From Thermoanaerobaculia bacterium (lineage in GTDB: Bacteria > Acidobacteriota > Thermoanaerobaculia > Gp7-AA8): a stretch of 57,668 nucleotides of DNA. Of this stretch, positions 1-8,231 are shown piece by piece. The notes below the pieces were generated by a model. That model worked only from the letters and a program-made list of their open reading frames with translations, searched no databases and was not told where the DNA came from. Position 1 is the first letter of the stretch. Each line of letters starts with the position of its first letter. The DNA lies in NCBI GenBank assembly GCA_017883235.1, contig JADGNY010000025.1, forward strand, positions 1-57,668, read 5' to 3'. Made by a program: the position numbers and the translations under genes.

Positions 1-102
1 CCCATGAATGGCCTCGTGGAGCCCATGAATGGCCTTGCGGAGCCCATGAATGGCCTTGCGGAGCCCATGAATGGCCTTGCGGAGCCCATGAATGGCCTCT
101 GG
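1..102. repeat. 21-bp tandem repeat array A, cut by the window start
   Basis: About 4.7 copies of a 21-bp unit containing CCCATGAATGGCC are seen. The unit varies only at CTCGTGG versus CTTGCGG, and the last copy decays near position 98. The array begins at base 1, so it probably extends leftward. I see no gene between it and the leader of the gene at 325. Confidence 0.9.
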
Positions 103-184
103 GGTGTTCAGCGACGATTATCTGCTTGGCCCCGCAGTTCTAGTTGACGCCGGACCGACCGTTATGCCGGCTCTTTTCGCCAGC

Positions 185-198
185 GTGATCCAGATCAC
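185..198. promoter_or_regulatory. Crp/Fnr-type palindrome GTGATCCAGATCAC
   Basis: A perfect 14-bp inverted repeat with the FNR-like core TGAT-N4-ATCA lies 127 bp upstream of the DUF5666 gene start. A similar site, GTGATGCGCATCAC, lies at 8158. Binding by the Crp/Fnr protein encoded at 25201 is inference. Confidence 0.5.
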
Positions 199-274
199 AA
201 CCCAAACCTCCTCCCACCCCTACACTTCCGCAACTCAGATGCCTTAAGAAACACCCTACAGCCGCAAGTTTTCC

Positions 275-310
275 AAAGAGGGCGTACCCGGGTACGTCCT
301 CTTTTTTTTT
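275..310 (+). terminator. Terminator-like hairpin in the leader of the DUF5666 gene
   Basis: Arms 276-289 and 290-303 pair over 14 bp with one G-T wobble and are followed by a run of T (302-310). This is a textbook intrinsic terminator, but it lies only 2 bp before the ribosome binding site at 312-320. It could end transcription from the left or act as an attenuator for the gene at 325. Confidence 0.6.
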
Positions 311-324
311 CAAAGGAGGAAACG

Positions 325-1851
325 GTGAAACAGCATTCAGCTTCGTCTCTCATTCTCTCGATCATGGTGTGGCTCGCGGCATTCGCGATGGTGCCCTCGA
401 CGGCGGTGGCGCGGCAGCGCGCCGCGGCAAAATCGGAGGAGATCGTCGGAATCGTCACCCAGGTGTCGGCGACCTCGGTGACGATCCGGACCGGGACCGC
501 CGACCGTGTCGTACGCCTGACCTCCACCACGATCGTGCGCCTCGACGATCAACCGTCGACCGTTTCGGCCATCGCCGCCGGCGACAAAGCCGAAGCGCAT
601 ACCCAGACAGAGACGGACGGCACGAGCATCGCTCTGACGATCGAAGTGGAGTCGCATCCATCCACGGAGCTCGTAGGGACCGTGAAGTCGCTGACAGCGA
701 CCACGCTCACCGTCACGACATCGACCGGAGATGTCGCGATCACGCTGACGGCCGATACGCGCTTTCTCATCAATGGGCACTCCGGCGCGGCGGCCGACGT
801 TCACACCGGCGACCACGTCGAAGTCGAGGTTCGCGAGAATACCGACAAGACCCTGACCGCGCTGGTGGTGAAGGTTCAGATCAACTCTGTCGACATCCGC
901 GGCGTGATCACGGTATCGAGCGCGACGTCGATCACGGTCAAGACCTCCTCGGGGGACGTCGTCGTCGGCCTGACCACATCCACGCTCATCCGGATGCAGG
1001 GGAAGGTGGTCAACCCATCCATGCTCGTCGTCGGCAGCCGGGTGGAAGTGGAGGCGGTGCAACAGGCCGACAAGAGTCTGGTGGCGGTCAGCATCAACGT
1101 CGAGAGTCCCAATTCGCTGTCCGAGGCGGAAGGAACGGTCACCGCGGTCGGTGCCGACAACCTGACGGTCCATACGAAGTCGGGCGATGACGTCAAGTTC
1201 ACCGTGAACACCGACACGATCATCCGGGCGGAAGATCAACGGCTCGGCCTCTCGGACATCAAGGTTGGCGATCACGTCAATGTTGAGGCTCGGGTGAACA
1301 CGGATGGAACGTTCACAGCGCTGCGCATCGAGGTGCAGAGCGGGAACGGCGGAGGGAATGGCGACGGCAACGGCAACCACACCGCCGAGCTGACCGGACT
1401 CATCACGTCAGTCTCCTCGGCGTCGATCAGCGTGACCCCCACGGGCGGAAAAGCGGTGGTGGTGAACATCAGCTCGACGACGATCATCCGTCACGGCTCG
1501 ACCACGCTGCACCTCGCCGATCTGAAAGCCGGCAATCTCGTGGAAGTGCAGGGGCAGCTCAACACTGACGGCTCGATCAGCGCCACGCTCATTCAGGTTG
1601 AGGACGTCGTGAACACTCATCCCGAACCGGTGGAGGTCGACGGCACCGTGACCGCGGTTTCGTCAACCTCGCTGACCGTCAACGCCGAGGGTCATTCCGT
1701 GACGATCGGCCTGACATCGACAACGGTGGTGAAAAACGGCGACCACACCGGATCGCTGTCGGATCTGAAGACGGGGCAACGCGTCGAAGTGAACGCCAAT
1801 CGCCAGACGGATGGAACCCTGGTGGCGACGCAAGTGAGGATCGATCACTAA
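325..1851 (+). CDS. Secreted protein with six DUF5666 repeats
   Basis: This 508-residue protein starts at GTG, with AAAGGAGGA 4 bp upstream. Residues 1-30 form a Sec signal peptide ending near A-V-A-R. The rest is six repeats of about 70-75 residues, each beginning like G-T/I-V-T-x-V-S-x-T-S-(I/L)-T-V and containing a G-D-x-V-E-V-E turn, as in the DUF5666 family. A Gly/Asn-rich linker near residue 345 separates repeats four and five. The repeats are predicted small beta-barrel (OB-like) modules in the periplasm or at the cell surface; their ligand is unknown. No enzymatic motif is seen. A terminator-like hairpin and a Crp/Fnr-type palindrome precede it. The repeat assignment is firm; the role is not known. 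Confidence 0.85.
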   Translation: MKQHSASSLILSIMVWLAAFAMVPSTAVARQRAAAKSEEIVGIVTQVSATSVTIRTGTADRVVRLTSTTIVRLDDQPSTVSAIAAGDKAEAHTQTETDGTSIALTIEVESHPSTELVGTVKSLTATTLTVTTSTGDVAITLTADTRFLINGHSGAAADVHTGDHVEVEVRENTDKTLTALVVKVQINSVDIRGVITVSSATSITVKTSSGDVVVGLTTSTLIRMQGKVVNPSMLVVGSRVEVEAVQQADKSLVAVSINVESPNSLSEAEGTVTAVGADNLTVHTKSGDDVKFTVNTDTIIRAEDQRLGLSDIKVGDHVNVEARVNTDGTFTALRIEVQSGNGGGNGDGNGNHTAELTGLITSVSSASISVTPTGGKAVVVNISSTTIIRHGSTTLHLADLKAGNLVEVQGQLNTDGSISATLIQVEDVVNTHPEPVEVDGTVTAVSSTSLTVNAEGHSVTIGLTSTTVVKNGDHTGSLSDLKTGQRVEVNANRQTDGTLVATQVRIDH

Positions 1852-1863
1852 CTGAGTTACGGA

Positions 1864-1987
1864 CGGAGCGCTGGCGTCTCGCCGGCTGGCTGGGCGGCAT
1901 CTCGCCGCTGAGGCTTTACTGGGTGTGAGCTGGCGGGCGGGCGGCGGCGAAAGCCGCCCGGGCAGCCGGCGAGACGCCAGCGCTCCG
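1864..1987. repeat. Long inverted repeat with GGCGTCTCGCC core
   Basis: CGGAGCGCTGGCGTCTCGCC (1864 onward) recurs as its reverse complement ending at 1987; the arms are perfect over about 25 bp. The same motif recurs at 49231, so this is a dispersed intergenic element. It could also act as a terminator after the DUF5666 gene. Confidence 0.75.
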
Positions 1988-2031
1988 TTACTTTGCTGAT
2001 CGACGGTGACAGACTTACATCCTCGCCTACC

Positions 2032-2320
2032 GCCCCCTCATCCGCCTGTCGGCACCTTCTCCCCCAGCTGAAAAGCGCTGGGGGAGAAGGGCTCTCGATG
2101 GGAGGGCATTGCCAAGCACGAGAGAGTGGAGGACCTTCGAGCATCTAACAGCTGTAGATCTGCCTCGTCCCAAGATTCGCTACTCTCCAATCGAGAATCC
2201 TTCTTCCCCGCGTTCTTCACCGTTGATTCTTGGCAATCTCTCTAATCGAGAGTCCTTCTCCCCCAGCGCTTTTCAGCTGGGGGAGAAGGTGGCGAAGCCG
2301 GATGAGGGGGCCGTGCTCGC
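2032..2320. repeat. Two inverted copies of the CCCCCTCATCCGCC palindromic element
   Basis: Copy one spans 2032-2101 and copy two, inverted, spans 2244-2320. Each contains a hairpin with the arm CTTCTCCCCCAGC and a CTCTCGAT edge. Further copies lie at 42145, 42367, 43827 and 43979. The stretch 1852-2335 holds only repeats; I see no gene in it. Confidence 0.85.
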
Positions 2321-2335
2321 GCGATCTGAATCGCG

Positions 2336-2920
2336 TCACTCCTCGGCGAACCACGAGCTTCGCTCGTCCTGATACGCCGACATCTGCACCTCGGGCTCAC
2401 CCGGAAACACTTCCCCGACCACGCGTTTCGTTTCTTCGATCCGGTCGGGATCGTTGATCACGATCCAGGCGTGATCGAGAGTTGCCTCTCGCAGCTCCTG
2501 CACGATGACGCGCAGGGTCTGGTCGAAGCGGAGGCGGGCGTGGCCGGTGGCGAAGACGGGGAAGGCGACGCTGCGGCAGTTTGCCTCGGCGGCACGGAGA
2601 AGAGCGTTGGCGACACAGGTACGGACGATCTCGGCGGACGAGTGGTGGCGGGCGTCGCTGGCGACGCAGTGGATGATCGCTTTGGCCGGAAGATCGCCGG
2701 CAGTGGTGAGGTAGGCGGAGCCGGCCGGGAGATGCGTGTTGCCGGTCCGTCGAAACTCAGCCCCGACGATCGCTTCGCAGGCTCTCAGGATGGTAAAACC
2801 ACCGCGCGAACGCACCGAACCCCCGGTGCCCATGGCGAGCGACAACCGGGGGTTCGTCGACGTGCAGAGTGCCTCGGCGGGGACATCGCAGAGGTCACCG
2901 ACGAAGATGGTGAGTTTCAC
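2336..2920 (-). CDS. Macro-domain protein
   Basis: This 194-residue protein has the start of a macro domain (V-G-D-L-C-D-V-P-A-E-A-L, then T-N-P-x-L-S and G-T-G-G-S-V-R-S-R-G-G) and a later hydrophobic strand ending in F-P-V-F-A-T-G. Macro domains bind or hydrolyse ADP-ribose and its O-acetyl or nucleic-acid adducts. The reading frame stays open further upstream, but GTG at 2918-2920 overlaps the TGA of the preceding barrel gene by four bases (GTGA), which argues for this start and for translational coupling. No signal peptide is seen, so it is probably cytoplasmic, which is unexpected next to an outer-membrane conduit. The family call is good; the substrate is unknown. Confidence 0.75.
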   Translation of the reverse strand: MKLTIFVGDLCDVPAEALCTSTNPRLSLAMGTGGSVRSRGGFTILRACEAIVGAEFRRTGNTHLPAGSAYLTTAGDLPAKAIIHCVASDARHHSSAEIVRTCVANALLRAAEANCRSVAFPVFATGHARLRFDQTLRVIVQELREATLDHAWIVINDPDRIEETKRVVGEVFPGEPEVQMSAYQDERSSWFAEE

Positions 2921-4857
2921 GGATGCCAGCGGAAGTAGATGCCGTAACGCGTAGCCTCGAAGTTTCCGAACGACGGCGTGGCTTCGTCGTACTTGTCGCG
3001 GTTCCATTCGGCGGCGACACCGGTCTTCGACTTGAAGTCGTACGTGAGGCGAAGACTGTAGCGGTCGATGTCGAAGGGGGTCGTTCCCCCATTCGAGAAT
3101 TTGCCCAGGCTGCCGTCGAGTGAGAAAGGACCGCGCAGGAAGCTCAGGCCGCCCTCGTGCGCTCTGCCGTTCTCTTTCTGGATCGATTGATCGATGGTGA
3201 AGTTCTCCGGGTGGATGAAGCTGATGTTGCTGTCGGCACGGAACTGCGAGAGCGAGCCGCGCAGGTGCAGCCATGCCACCGGCGCGATCTCGAGGTCGCT
3301 GCTGTACTGGCGCATCCGTGCGTCGAAGCCGGTGGTGGGGACGTCGTTGCTCTGATTCGTACGCTCGGCGGTGAAGCCGGCGCGGACGAAGTTCTTCGGC
3401 GAGGTCCACGATCCGCGGATGCGGAAACGGTTGCGGTCGAGAAAGTCGGTACGGAAGATCGGGTGATCGGCGCTGTCTTTCCGGTACGCCGCGCCGAGCA
3501 TCAGGCCCGATTGCGTGAAGGTTCCGCTCAGATCGAGCGTGTGCACGCGGCGGTTGAAATCGCCCCCCTGCGAGCCGGGGACGACGATCTCGGAGAGGTC
3601 GGGCGAGACATTCACATCCTGCTTGGCCTCCCGGTACTCGCCGCGGAGAGCGAACGGTCCGAGCGCGCGGGCGGAGATGGCGGCGTTGAGGACGTCTTCA
3701 TTGCGGTTGATCGAGCCCGAGGCCTGCAGGATCGACTCGATGTCGCGCTTGTCTAAGCCGACGAAGGTGAGGGTCTGCAGGAAGACGGTATCGATGATGG
3801 CGGCGCCGTCGAGCTCGCGGTGCTCTCTCTGCGCGCCGGCGATGAAGTCGACATTGGGAGCGAGACTGACTTCGGCCCGGCCGCCGCCGCGCCAGGTGGT
3901 GTTCTTGGCCGACGACGACGCGTTCTCAGTGAGGCCGTTGAAGAACCGGCTGATGGCAAAGGAGACGAACGATCCGGCATCGGCCTCCGCCTCCGCGCCT
4001 TTCGAATCGGCGGCGAAGCGGGTGTAGTTGCCGATCAGCCGAAGCCGTTGCAGCGCCTGGCCGGTGATGTAGAAGTTCGTGAACGGGGTCTTGACGTTTG
4101 TGGTGTCGGTGCGCGAGATGCTGTCGGCACTGATCGGCTGGCCGAGGACGGGGATGGAGTTGTTTCCGGACCCGGCGCCGGGGGCGAGGGTGAGCTCGTC
4201 GTTGCCGCGGAAGTTCCGCCATCCCTCGGTCAATGAGCCCTGCACGGCGCCGAATTGGAACGAGGCACCGGCGCGAAGCTCGCGGTCGTGCTCCTTCAGA
4301 TTCTGCAACAGGCGGAACTCGTCCTGGCCGAGGTGGTAGGTCGTCTGGCCGGGACCATGATTGTCGTTCCAGGTGAAGCCGATGAACGGGACGATGGCGT
4401 GATCGGGCATCAGCTCCAGATCGAGATCGAACAACGTCCGCTTGCGCTCGTAGGTATGTTGTCCCGGCACGATTCCCTGATCGAGGAGAGGATTGGCGAA
4501 TGCCGGAAGGGCGCTGAAGGCGTTGGTCGTGCGGTAGCCGAGGCGCAGGCGATAGGCGTTCGTCCGGTCTGCCTCCAGACGGATGGAGCTGGCCGGGCCG
4601 GTGCCGAGGTCGCTGACGTCGACGCGGAAACGATCGACGAGGGATGTGTCGCCGTTGAAGTCGGAAGTGGCCATGGTGAAGCTGCGGATCAAAACGCCAC
4701 TTCGTTCGTTGATCTGCGTGCGGTACATATCCTCGTTCCCTTTGAGATCGAGCCAGCGGTATCCGATCTCGAGGTCGAAGGGGATGGTCTGCGCGTGCGC
4801 GGCGAACGAAATCGCGAGCAGCGCGGCGGAAAGGGCGGTGGTAAAGATTCTTTTCAT
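2917..4857 (-). CDS. MtrB/PioB-like outer-membrane beta-barrel
   Basis: This 646-residue protein has a Sec signal (cleaved after A-A-H-A-Q) followed by many alternating polar/hydrophobic strands rich in aromatic residues and R/D/E turns, as in large outer-membrane barrels. Its length is close to that of MtrB/PioB porins, which hold a decaheme cytochrome across the outer membrane. It lies 11 bp after a DmsE/MtrA-type decaheme gene and downstream of an OmcA/MtrC-type decaheme gene on the same strand. That order is the main support for the MtrB assignment. The N-terminal CxxC of Shewanella MtrB is not present. It ends in Y-F-R-W-H-P rather than a classical terminal Phe. The 3' end overlaps a macro-domain gene. 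Confidence 0.7.
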   Translation of the reverse strand: MKRIFTTALSAALLAISFAAHAQTIPFDLEIGYRWLDLKGNEDMYRTQINERSGVLIRSFTMATSDFNGDTSLVDRFRVDVSDLGTGPASSIRLEADRTNAYRLRLGYRTTNAFSALPAFANPLLDQGIVPGQHTYERKRTLFDLDLELMPDHAIVPFIGFTWNDNHGPGQTTYHLGQDEFRLLQNLKEHDRELRAGASFQFGAVQGSLTEGWRNFRGNDELTLAPGAGSGNNSIPVLGQPISADSISRTDTTNVKTPFTNFYITGQALQRLRLIGNYTRFAADSKGAEAEADAGSFVSFAISRFFNGLTENASSSAKNTTWRGGGRAEVSLAPNVDFIAGAQREHRELDGAAIIDTVFLQTLTFVGLDKRDIESILQASGSINRNEDVLNAAISARALGPFALRGEYREAKQDVNVSPDLSEIVVPGSQGGDFNRRVHTLDLSGTFTQSGLMLGAAYRKDSADHPIFRTDFLDRNRFRIRGSWTSPKNFVRAGFTAERTNQSNDVPTTGFDARMRQYSSDLEIAPVAWLHLRGSLSQFRADSNISFIHPENFTIDQSIQKENGRAHEGGLSFLRGPFSLDGSLGKFSNGGTTPFDIDRYSLRLTYDFKSKTGVAAEWNRDKYDEATPSFGNFEATRYGIYFRWHP

Positions 4858-4868
4858 CTCGGCCTCGC

Positions 4869-5858
4869 CTACTTCAGCAACTGCGGATCGCGGTTGGACC
4901 CGTGAACAGCCACGTGACAGGTCGTACAGTTCCGATACTGTGGGCTGTTGAGGTTATGGAACGCGGGCGGCTGCGAACCGAGGGTCGTGCCGCCGATCGG
5001 CGAATGACACTCGATGCAGAGCTGCGCGACAGTGGCACGCTTGAGCTGCTTGGGATTCGATGAGCCATGCGGCTCGTGACAGGTCATGCAGTCACCGATG
5101 GCAAACGACCCGTGCTGAAAGACGAACGGGCCGCGCTTGTCGGCGTGACAGGTGAGACAGGGGATCTCGCCGGCGCGGGTAGTGCGGAGGTTGTCTCTCC
5201 CAGGCAGTCCGTGCGGCTCGTGGCAGGACGAGCATTCCATTCCGCCGCGTCCCAGCCGGTGCGCGTACGGTTTGTTGCGGAACGACGCCACCTGGGTCAT
5301 GTGGCAGGAGTCGCAAAGCGCGAGCTGTTTTTTCGCGAGCAGATGCGGCGCGTGCGCCTCGGGGGTGTGGATGGAGTGGCAGGTGAGGCAGTTCACCGCC
5401 GGCGAGTTGGCGTGGACACCGGCGTGACGGGAAATCCTGTCGGTGGCGATGTCGTGGCAGAGCATGCAGGTCTTGTTGGCGCCGGCGACGCCGACCGGCT
5501 TGTAGATCTTCTCTTTGTCGCCGCCGCCCTCGATGTGGGCTTTGCCGTCGCCGTGGCAGGACTCACAGACGGTGTTCGGCACTTCACCTTTCTTGGCCAT
5601 GCCATGCGCGTGTGCAGTCGAGGCGATGGCCTTCATGGCGTCGTGACAGTCGGTGCAGGCCGGAAGAGCGGTTGATTCCGCGGAAGCTGGAGCGGTGGCC
5701 GGCGCGGTGGTTGCCTGAGGCGGGGTTTGTGCCGGGGCCTGCGTCGTCGTCTGTTCGGGAGCCGGCGGCTGCGTCGTCGTCTGCTGCGCGAGGGCCAGGC
5801 CCGGCGACAGAGCGAGACAGAGCATGAAGGCCATCCGGCCGGACCAATGGTGTCTCAT
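4869..5858 (-). CDS. DmsE/MtrA-type periplasmic decaheme cytochrome c
   Basis: A signal peptide is followed by a Gln/Thr/Pro/Ala-rich linker (about residues 26-65) and then ten CXXCH heme sites: CTDCH, CESCH, CMLCH, CLTCH, CDSCH, CSSCH, CLTCH, CMTCH, CIECH and CTTCH. Heme number, length and repeats such as C-H-E-P-H-G match DmsE/MtrA cytochromes, which pass electrons from the periplasm into an MtrB-type barrel. I chose ATG at 5858 because AGGAG lies six bases upstream; an in-frame GTG sits directly before it. It lies between the MtrC-like and MtrB-like genes in a tight minus-strand cluster. The low-complexity linker is unusual for MtrA and may extend the reach of the heme wire. Confidence 0.85.
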   Translation of the reverse strand: MRHHWSGRMAFMLCLALSPGLALAQQTTTQPPAPEQTTTQAPAQTPPQATTAPATAPASAESTALPACTDCHDAMKAIASTAHAHGMAKKGEVPNTVCESCHGDGKAHIEGGGDKEKIYKPVGVAGANKTCMLCHDIATDRISRHAGVHANSPAVNCLTCHSIHTPEAHAPHLLAKKQLALCDSCHMTQVASFRNKPYAHRLGRGGMECSSCHEPHGLPGRDNLRTTRAGEIPCLTCHADKRGPFVFQHGSFAIGDCMTCHEPHGSSNPKQLKRATVAQLCIECHSPIGGTTLGSQPPAFHNLNSPQYRNCTTCHVAVHGSNRDPQLLK

Positions 5859-5912
5859 CACATTCTCCTGATGCTTTGAGGGGGCCTATGCGGCCCCCTC
5901 GATTGCGCTCGA

Positions 5913-8057
5913 TTACCGGGCGTGAACCTTGTCGACTGCCCAATCCTTGCCGGCGCCGTGGCATGTCGCACACGCTTCGGAAAGAATGGTAGTGCCGGGG
6001 AATGTGACGGAGTTGAGGAACGCGTGCGCGGCGGTGTCCTTGCTGTCATGACAGCCGAGGCAAGCCGCGGTGGCCGGACCCTGCGGTGTGAAGTAGTCGC
6101 GCAGAGTGGTGACGGAAGCAATGCCGGTTTGCGTCAGTGGAAGCGTGAAGGTGCTGCCGGAATGGCACTTCGCGCAGTTGCGGGTATCGCCGGGGTAGCG
6201 AACGTCGTTGAAGTTGTTCGTGGAGCCGCCGAATCCGAAGATTGTGAAGTCCTGGGTGAGGTTCTCGCCGGTGTGAATGCGGTGGATCAGCCGCTGCAGA
6301 GAGACCGACTCGGTCGGTCCTTGATTCGCCGGACGGAACGCCTGATCGCCCTCGACCGGGTTGTGGCAGATCACGCACTCCAGGGTCGTGACGCGCTGTC
6401 CGCCGTGCAGGCTTAGGCCGCCGTCATGGCAGGTGGTGCAATTGGCCAGCGCGACGACCGTACGCCGCGGGGTGACCGGTCCGGTCACGGCGACGTTCAG
6501 AACCGGATTGACGGCCGCTTCGCGCAGCGTCATGTTGGCTTTTCCGTCGCCGCGCACCAGTGTGGCGTTGCGATAGATGTCGCCGCTGACGGTCCAGGTA
6601 CCGGTGGCATCGGTCGGCACGATCGCGGTGAACGTGTAGCTGGTGGTACCGGCGGTGGCATTGAAAACCGCCGTGGTCAAGGCACTCTCACGGTAGTACT
6701 TCGAGTAGCTCGATGTCGGTCCGGCGAGAATCGGCGCGAAGGTCGTCAACTTCGTTCCGTCGACGGCGGAGCCATCGCCGTTTGTGAGCTTGAAGACGGC
6801 GGTGGGATGCTTGCCAGGGGTCATGTTCGTCACGCTGACGACGGTGGCTTTGAGCCCCTTGAGCTGTTTCGATTTCTCCCACACCGTGTGCGCCCCTTTG
6901 ATCGAGGCGTCAAATTCCAGGCCGTCGGGCTGATGGCACGATGCGCAGGCCTTGTCGTCGGCCTGCGGGCCGGCGGGATGGTTCGCGCCGGTCACCCAGT
7001 CGACATCGTCGTGGCATGAGCCGCAGGCTGCACGGCTCGGATTGGTGTACCAGGCGGCCGACTGCGCTCCTACGTTCGTGGAGCTCGTGCCCTCGTGACA
7101 GAGAGCGCAATTGGTGATGGTCTTGCCCTGGGTCATCTGCGGCCAGACCACGGTCGAGAAGTCGGAGCTGCTGACCCCATACGGCGTGCCGGCGAGGACG
7201 CTCGGCAGACTCTTGCCCATGTGGATCTTGTGGGCCATCACCTTCATGTCGACCGTGTTACCCGTGTTGGCATCGGTGGACTGCGGTTGATGGCAGAGCG
7301 CGCAGAGCTTGATCTGCTGGCGTGAGCCGCCGTGCGCTCCCAGCGGGTCGTGACAGGTGTTGCAGGTGGTCGATTCGCGCATCTTGTCCCACTTGTCGGT
7401 CACCGTCCCGCCGTCGGGCCGGAAGTCGACCACTGCGTTTGCGAAATAGCTCTTCTGCAACGCCGGGTCGATCCCCACGACAGCGGTCAGATTCCGTGTG
7501 GAGTAGATGCCGAGCGTGGTTGTCTTGGTCTGGTCGAAGCCGGCCGGCAAGACAGTCGTCGACGTGAACTTCGCGTGACCGGTTTCCAAGTCCGTGACCG
7601 TTCCGGCGAGGCCCGTGGCCTGAGTAGCCGTCGCCCCCGGATGCGGACTGGTGGCTGACCCGGTCGCAACGCGCGTGTTGTATGAGGTGTACTGCCGCGT
7701 CGTCGGATCGTACCAGGACAGCACGAAGCTGGCCGAGACGGGACCAGGCGTCGTCTTGCCGAGGCGGTCGATCGGCTGATCGAGAGAATCGGTCATGTTG
7801 AAGTCGACAACCACCTTCCGGTCGGAGCCGATCGTGACCGAATTCACGATGATCTTCAGACCCGGCCGAATGAAGGCGAGATCACTCGCCGAGGCGAAGG
7901 CTTCCACCTGGCCGGAAGTGAAGCGCGGCTGTGTTACGGCGGCCGCGGGGGGGTTGGCGGACCTTGTCCGCCCGGCCGGTTGCGCCACGAGCGGCGAAAC
8001 GGCGAGTAGTGCGGCCGTCGACATGACGATCACGGCGCGCTTCATTCCTGTCTTCAT
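5913..8057 (-). CDS. OmcA/MtrC-family decaheme cytochrome c
   Basis: About 714 residues with a Sec signal and ten CXXCH motifs (CNTCH, CALCH, CALCH, CGSCH, CASCH, CTTCH, CVICH, CAKCH, CLGCH, CATCH). They fall in two groups of five, separated by beta-rich stretches, the domain plan of the OmcA/MtrC family. Such proteins are the cell-surface terminal reductases of porin-cytochrome conduits. I chose ATG at 8057 because GGAGGT lies just upstream; that sequence is itself part of an earlier in-frame ATG. No Cys-containing lipobox is seen at the signal cleavage site, unlike Shewanella MtrC, so its surface anchoring must differ. It heads the mtrC-mtrA-mtrB-macro cluster and faces ccmC across a region holding a Crp/Fnr-type palindrome. 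Confidence 0.85.
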   Translation of the reverse strand: MKTGMKRAVIVMSTAALLAVSPLVAQPAGRTRSANPPAAAVTQPRFTSGQVEAFASASDLAFIRPGLKIIVNSVTIGSDRKVVVDFNMTDSLDQPIDRLGKTTPGPVSASFVLSWYDPTTRQYTSYNTRVATGSATSPHPGATATQATGLAGTVTDLETGHAKFTSTTVLPAGFDQTKTTTLGIYSTRNLTAVVGIDPALQKSYFANAVVDFRPDGGTVTDKWDKMRESTTCNTCHDPLGAHGGSRQQIKLCALCHQPQSTDANTGNTVDMKVMAHKIHMGKSLPSVLAGTPYGVSSSDFSTVVWPQMTQGKTITNCALCHEGTSSTNVGAQSAAWYTNPSRAACGSCHDDVDWVTGANHPAGPQADDKACASCHQPDGLEFDASIKGAHTVWEKSKQLKGLKATVVSVTNMTPGKHPTAVFKLTNGDGSAVDGTKLTTFAPILAGPTSSYSKYYRESALTTAVFNATAGTTSYTFTAIVPTDATGTWTVSGDIYRNATLVRGDGKANMTLREAAVNPVLNVAVTGPVTPRRTVVALANCTTCHDGGLSLHGGQRVTTLECVICHNPVEGDQAFRPANQGPTESVSLQRLIHRIHTGENLTQDFTIFGFGGSTNNFNDVRYPGDTRNCAKCHSGSTFTLPLTQTGIASVTTLRDYFTPQGPATAACLGCHDSKDTAAHAFLNSVTFPGTTILSEACATCHGAGKDWAVDKVHAR

Positions 8058-8157
8058 GAGAACCTCCATTGGTCTGACTTCCTTGACTCGGTTTTAACTG
8101 GTTGCACGATAGGGCCGCGGGTGGACAGCCGCCCATGTTCATACGCACCGTTGTCGG

Positions 8158-8171
8158 GTGATGCGCATCAC
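8158..8171. promoter_or_regulatory. Crp/Fnr-type palindrome GTGATGCGCATCAC
   Basis: A perfect inverted repeat with the FNR-like core TGAT-N4-ATCA lies in the 174-bp divergent region between the MtrC-like gene (start 8057) and ccmC (start 8232). It could control both sides. Confidence 0.55.
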
Positions 8172-8231
8172 AGTAGTTCGTGCGGCCGCGTACCGAGCCG
8201 CATCCGTTCACCAACTATCTTCGCATCCCGT

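Noticed and set aside
2921-3409. N-terminal extension of the macro-domain protein
   Set aside because: The open frame upstream lies inside the barrel gene, and the GTGA overlap gives a better start.
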